DNA of 64,000 bases from Theropithecus gelada (Eukaryota > Chordata > Mammalia > Primates > Cercopithecidae), in the NCBI RefSeq assembly GCF_003255815.1, contig NC_037671.1:150356783-150420782 (forward strand), in the 5' to 3' direction. A model generated the notes under the pieces. It had not been told where the DNA came from. It saw nothing but the letters and a program-made list of their open reading frames with translations, and did no database searches. Numbering within the stretch: position 1 is the first letter of the stretch; each line of letters begins with the position of its first letter. This document shows positions 60,026-64,000 of this stretch, one piece after another. The translations under genes were made by a program, and so were the position numbers.

Positions 60026-61030
60026 AGACAGCTTTATTGAGATGTGATTCACATAACATACAGTTCACCCAATTACAGTGTAAAATCCAGTGGTTTTTAG
60101 TTTGTTCACATAGTTGTGCAACCATCACCACAATCCATTTTAAAACATTTTTATTTCCCAAAAAGAAACTCCATAACCATTAGTAGTTATTTCCCATTTC
60201 ACACTCTCCCACCCTATTATTTCCCCTCCCTGCTACCCCCATCTCTGTGAGGCAATCACTTACCTACTTTCTGTCTTTCTGTATTTGCCTATTCTAGACA
60301 ATTTATTATTCCTCCTTCCTAACTGTAAGTATATATCCTTTGACCAATATCTCCCCCATCCTTCTCTTTCCCCTAAACACCTACACCTCTTTTTTTTTTT
60401 TTTTTTTTTTTTTGGTGAGATAGAGTTTCGCTCTTGTCACCCAGGCTGGAGTGCAATGGCACGATCTCTACTCACTGCAGCCTGAGTAGCTGGGACTACA
60501 GGTATGTGCCACCACATCCGGCTAATTTTGTAATTTTAGTAGAGATGGGGTTTCACCATTTTGGCCAGGCTGGTCTCAAACTCCTGACCTCAGGTGATCC
60601 AACTGCCTTGGCCTCCCAAAGTGTTAGGATTACAGGCCCGAGCCACCGCACCTGGCCCATCCATACCTCTTAGTCATCACCATTCTGCTCTCTATTTCTA
60701 TGAGATCAGCTTCTTTAGATTGCACATATGAGTGACATCATGCAGTATTTATCTTTGTATGTTTGGCTTATTTCATTTAACATAATGTTCTCCAGTTTCA
60801 TCCATGTTGTTGCAAATGACAGGATTTCATTCTTTTTTTATGGCTGAATAATTTGTGTATATATAGCACATTTTCTTTATTCATCTATTGATGGATGCTT
60901 GGGTTGTTTTCATATCTTGGCTATTATGAATAATGCTGCAAATAAACATGCAAGTGCAGATACCTCTTTGAGCTATGATTTCGTTTTCTTTGGATATATA
61001 CCTAGTAATGGGATTGCTGGATCTACAAAA
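60026..61030 (-). mobile_element. Two adjoining old L1 3' fragments
   Basis: 60026-60300 is L1ME-like (ttattgagatgtgattcaca, tagttgtgcaaccatcacca). 60660-61030 is a second L1M/L1MA-like 3' part (gcataatgtt-type text, tggctattatgaataatgct, tatatacctagtaatgggat). Both are reverse strand and lie between the last two recognised NCOA7 exons. Confidence 0.75.
60390..60657 (-). mobile_element. Alu element with internal deletion
   Basis: Reverse-strand Alu with a T run of about 24; sequence jumps from ctcactgcagcc to tgagtagctgggactacagg, losing about 45 bases. Flanks cacctacacctctt and catccatacctctt. Confidence 0.93.
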
Positions 61031-61491
61031 CTTTTTACTAAGATAATCACTAAACTCATTAAAAGTACCAAAATAAAGCATTTGCCCAAAGAAAGTTATC
61101 TGTATCCTGCTGTTCATGGTAGATAATATCCCTATGGCCATTAAGGTCTCTTTTATAATTTGAGCAACCTTCAGACTTTTAAGACTTCACCAAGCTACGA
61201 CTTTTTGCTTTTAATCTCCATAGTTCAGCTGTATTCACTCTGGCTACAAAAGTTTCATATTCCTATTTATGTTGACTTTTGTTGGATGTGGGCTTTCTAA
61301 ATATTTTAAAGAAAAATATCAGGACTATTCTTTGGCACTATAACTCAGAAACAGCTGCTCCCTTAGCACAGAACCATGCACTTGTTAGACACATGGGGAA
61401 GACTTGCAGAGTGAATTGTAAAGCCCCGTATTCTCGATCGGGAAAGCACTTGGACAGCCCCTCCCATTTTGTAGACAGAGAACTAGAAAAT

Positions 61492-61562
61492 CTAGGAAAT
61501 CTGAGACGTGTATGTGAGAACCAGGATCTGGGAAATCTGAGACGTATATGTGAGAACCAGCT
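61492..61562 (+). repeat. 36-bp tandem duplication
   Basis: Two copies, 61492-61527 and 61528-61562, of ctaggaaatctgagacgtgt...gaaccag with a few substitutions. The unit length is a multiple of three. It lies about 260 bp before an NCOA7 exon. Confidence 0.93.
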
Positions 61563-61821
61563 GTGCTGTTGCAGCAGCTGTGATAGAATCAGGCTCAGTT
61601 GGTTGCCTCAGTGAGCCACATCTGTTTTCTCTGCCTCACCATCCAGCATTGCCTTTCTTCAGCCTGTTTTTCTGGTCCTCACAGAGGGGATGTAATTGTC
61701 ACATAGGATACTGTGGTTCACAAAGTCCATGGAGTGGCCATCTGAGTTAGTTAAAGCTCTGTGGTAGTTGCCGAAAGCATTTCTGCCTGAAGTGATTCTG
61801 TCCTGTTGCTTTCTCCTGCAG

Positions 61822-62006
61822 GGTGTGGTTGGCGGTGTCATGATTGTGACTCCTAACAACATCATGTTTGACCCTCATAAGTCTGATCCTCTGGTTATTG
61901 AAAATGGGTGTGAGGAGTATGGTCTCATCTGCCCCATGGAAGAGGTGGTTTCCATTGCGCTCTACAATGACATTTCTCACATGAAGATCAAAGATGCCTT
62001 GCCATC
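61822..62006 (+). CDS. NCOA7: NCOA7 coding exon, main body of the GRAM/PH-like domain
   Basis: The acceptor is ttctcctgcag ending at 61821 and the donor gtaaga begins at 62007. The exon is 185 nt: 61 codons plus two bases of a Ser codon that is completed outside the window. It reads GVVGGVMIVTPNNIMFDPHK, then the conserved ENGCEEYGLICPMEEV block and ISHMKIKDALP. These are the hallmark segments of the TLDc-family GRAM-like domain, also seen in OXR1 as a variant of the same block. No stop or frameshift occurs. The next coding exon must restore phase and lies beyond 64000 or was not recognised. Confidence 0.96.
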
Positions 62007-63120
62007 GTAAGACATTTCTTTGTTTACCAGGAAAAAGGGGGTGTTGAGAGTTAAATGTAGCTTAAAAATGAGGGCATTTGCATGATTGCGGGATTGTGTA
62101 GACGTGGTTTCGAAGGTGGAAGATTTGTGCACTGAAGAAAATGAGAAAAATGAGAAGAAATGAAAAGAATAAAGTCAATGAGGGGAAAAGTTGAACATAT
62201 AAAGATTAAAGGAGAAAAAGAAGCCATCATGTTAAAATAGTATTTGTTTGGCTTATTTTTCTAAAAAGCAGTGCATGTTCTTAATGAAATTATGGAAGAA
62301 GAAAGGCATTTTTCTGAAAGAAGTGTATCCAACTATCAGTAAGAGAATAATGTTTTCTTCTGGGTGTAACTAAGGAGAGTTATGTTTGTCTTCATTTAAC
62401 TTCTAGGAAAGGCAGTCTCCCTGACTCATTTCCTCCCTCAGTCCTGCACAGTGAGAGGTTTGGGTCAAGTAGAGTAGTAACCACCTTCGCATGCTGTGAA
62501 AAGGGAGTAATACCAATTTGCTTTTTCCCTGAAATGTAGATTAACTTCAGTCCTGATTACTTTTGCCTTAGAATGCAGGATTTATTGTTTAAAAAGAGAG
62601 GGAAGCTCCCCAGGAAAAAAGAGAAAGAGTTAAGAAAGCTCAGGGAATTGATTAACTTATACAGATGATCTGATTTTTACTGTCCTTTTGCTCTACTGTG
62701 TCTGTTTCTCTATAAAAACCAGCAGTAAAAAATTTTTAAAACCTTCAGTGATGGGAAGAGGCGGAGCAGTAGGTCCTAACAGTACAGAGGGAAACTAGCC
62801 CTTGGGGCTCATATGAAAAAAAAAAAAGGAAATTACTAGGGAGCTAAACCAGACACAAAATCCCTGGGGGTTTATGCAAGTAGATTCCCCTGGACTCCTA
62901 CAGCCATTAGAATCTGGTCCAGGCAGCCCTTCCCCAATCTCAAGCCACTGAAGATAGCACCAGAGCATGGGCCCTGAAGTAGTTTCCAAATTTTGCTGCC
63001 AGAAGTGTCTAAATGGGTGGCCAAACAAATAGGGGCATTCCCTACTGAAATGTGGCTCCTAAGGGAGTAGTACCATTGCACATCTACAGCCTAGGATCTT
63101 AATTATTCTATTTAATAATA
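62007..63120. other. NCOA7 intron
   Basis: A run of about 12 A at 62815-62826 and otherwise no recognised feature. The reverse frames of 69-77 codons at 62795-63081 lack support. Confidence 0.4.
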
Positions 63121-63135
63121 GACAGTACCTCTTTA

Positions 63136-63438
63136 ATTTTTTTTTTTTTTTTTTTTGAGACGGAGTCTCGCTCTGTGGCCCAGGTTGGAGTGCAGTGGCC
63201 AGATCTCAGCTCACTGCAAGCTCCGCCTCCCGAGTTTACGCCATTCTCCTGCCTCAGCCTCCCGAGTAGCTGGGACTACAGGCGCCCGCCACCTCGCCCG
63301 GCTAGTTTTTTGTATTTTTTTCGTAGAGACGGGGTTTCACCGTGTTAGCCAGGATGGTCTCGATCTCCTGACCTCGTGATCCGCTCATCTCGGCCTCCCA
63401 AAGTGCTGGGATTACAGGCTTGAGCCACCGCGCCCGGC
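63136..63438 (-). mobile_element. Young AluY, likely Old World monkey AluYR group
   Basis: Low-divergence reverse-strand AluY with T run of 22 and perfect 15-bp target duplication gacagtacctcttta at 63121-63135 and 63439-63453. Confidence 0.97.
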
Positions 63439-63553
63439 GACAGTACCTCTTTATATAAAAACTTACCTCATTGTGAGATTATGTTTAATGATCTCGATTA
63501 TAAGGGATAATGCCATGATTACAGGAAAAGAGCAGAGTTAAGAATCAGCTTCC

Positions 63554-63852
63554 GGCCGGGCGCGGTGGCTCAAGCCTGTAATCCCAGCACTTTGGGAAGC
63601 CGAGACGGGCGGATCATGAGGTCAGGAGATCGAGACCATCCTGGCTAACACGGTGAAACCCCGTCTCTACTAAAAAATACAAAAAACTAGCCGGGCGAGG
63701 TGGCGGGCGCCTGTAGTCCCAGCTACTCGGGAGGCTGAGGCAGGAGAATGGCGTGAACCCGGGAGGCGGAGCTTGCAGTGAGCTGAGATCCGGCCACTGC
63801 ACTCCAGCCTGGGCGACAGAGCGAGACTCCGTCTCAAAAAAAAAAAAAAAAA
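63554..63852 (+). mobile_element. Young AluY, likely Old World monkey AluYR group
   Basis: Nearly consensus + strand AluY with ggctcaagcctgtaatccc, agctgagatccggccactgc and long A tail; perfect 14-bp target duplication aagaatcagcttcc at 63540-63553 and 63853-63866. Confidence 0.97.
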
Positions 63853-64000
63853 AAGAATCAGCTTCCAATTTGTTGAAATTATTTCAGGGTTGCGCATTGA
63901 TTCCTGCCTTGGATGCAGGTATATAAAGGATTTTTAGTCTAATAAACAAGAATGTGTGAGAATCAGTGTGAAATAAACTTTGTATTATCTTCAGAATTTC

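Larger units (their letters stand above)
32976..62006 (+). other. NCOA7: NCOA7 gene body, six internal coding exons and their introns
   Basis: Six exons in order on the + strand form one open frame that I recognise as NCOA7, a TLDc-family protein first described as an estrogen-receptor-associated coactivator and linked to oxidative-stress resistance and V-ATPase binding. Exon lengths are 221, 80, 108, 114, 126 and 185 nt, 834 nt in total. Each intron begins with GT and ends with AG, and the split codons (Arg before exon 1, Asp between exons 1 and 2, Ser after exon 6) fit. Introns are about 18.4, 3.3, 2.7, 1.2 and 2.6 kb. The paralog OXR1 has the same domain order, but the peptide matches NCOA7, not OXR1. 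The start codon exon and the C-terminal TLDc exons are outside the identified region. Confidence 0.95.

Noticed and set aside
1..64000. CRISPR arrays, bacterial operons, phage or insertion-sequence systems
   Set aside because: Repeat content, introns and the NCOA7 exons show this is a primate nuclear locus; no regularly spaced repeat array exists beyond microsatellites and the duplications listed.

Overview
This window is nuclear DNA of a primate, most likely an Old World monkey. It holds more than 30 dimeric Alu copies of several ages together with L1, MIR, L2, MaLR-type LTR and Tigger relics. The youngest Alus (6821-7116, 63139-63438, 63554-63852) keep long A tails and perfect target-site duplications. 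They carry sequence variants that I associate with the cercopithecoid AluYR group; that assignment is from memory. There are no bacterial genes, operons, CRISPR arrays or insertion sequences.

The only protein-coding gene I can support is NCOA7 (nuclear receptor coactivator 7, a TLDc-family protein), on the + strand. Six consecutive coding exons lie at 32976-33196, 51560-51639, 54942-55049, 57756-57869, 59107-59232 and 61822-62006. All have AG/GT borders and compatible phases. They join into 278 codons of uninterrupted frame, roughly residues 18 to 295 of the 942-residue protein. They cover the basic N-terminal region, the LysM domain, a serine-rich linker and the GRAM/PH-like domain. The first exon seen starts inside a codon, so the start codon lies upstream of it, and the TLDc domain lies beyond the right end. 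Positions 1-32975 are therefore probably intron or 5' flank of the same gene; I found no upstream coding exon.

Layout. 1-12 kb: L2/MIR relics, Alus and a MaLR LTR split by two Alus. 12-20 kb: LTR-like segments and a nearly complete Tigger2-like DNA transposon with an Alu inside. 20-32 kb: LTR, MIR and MITE relics, a 112-bp tandem duplication, a young 5'-truncated L1 with target-site duplications, an older reverse-strand L1 and a perfect 58-bp repeat pair. 33-51 kb: a long intron with a local duplication predating an Alu, two ambiguous bases at an Alu/L1 junction, clustered Alus, and two unassigned GC-richer blocks. 51.5-62 kb: five closely spaced exons, with a 7SK RNA retropseudogene about 200 bp after the second exon. 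62-64 kb: intron with two young Alus.

I found no convincing undescribed biological system. The most distinctive observations are local duplications, the 7SK pseudogene, a purine tract with G-quadruplex potential, and unassigned blocks with longer reading frames that I regard as chance until shown otherwise.
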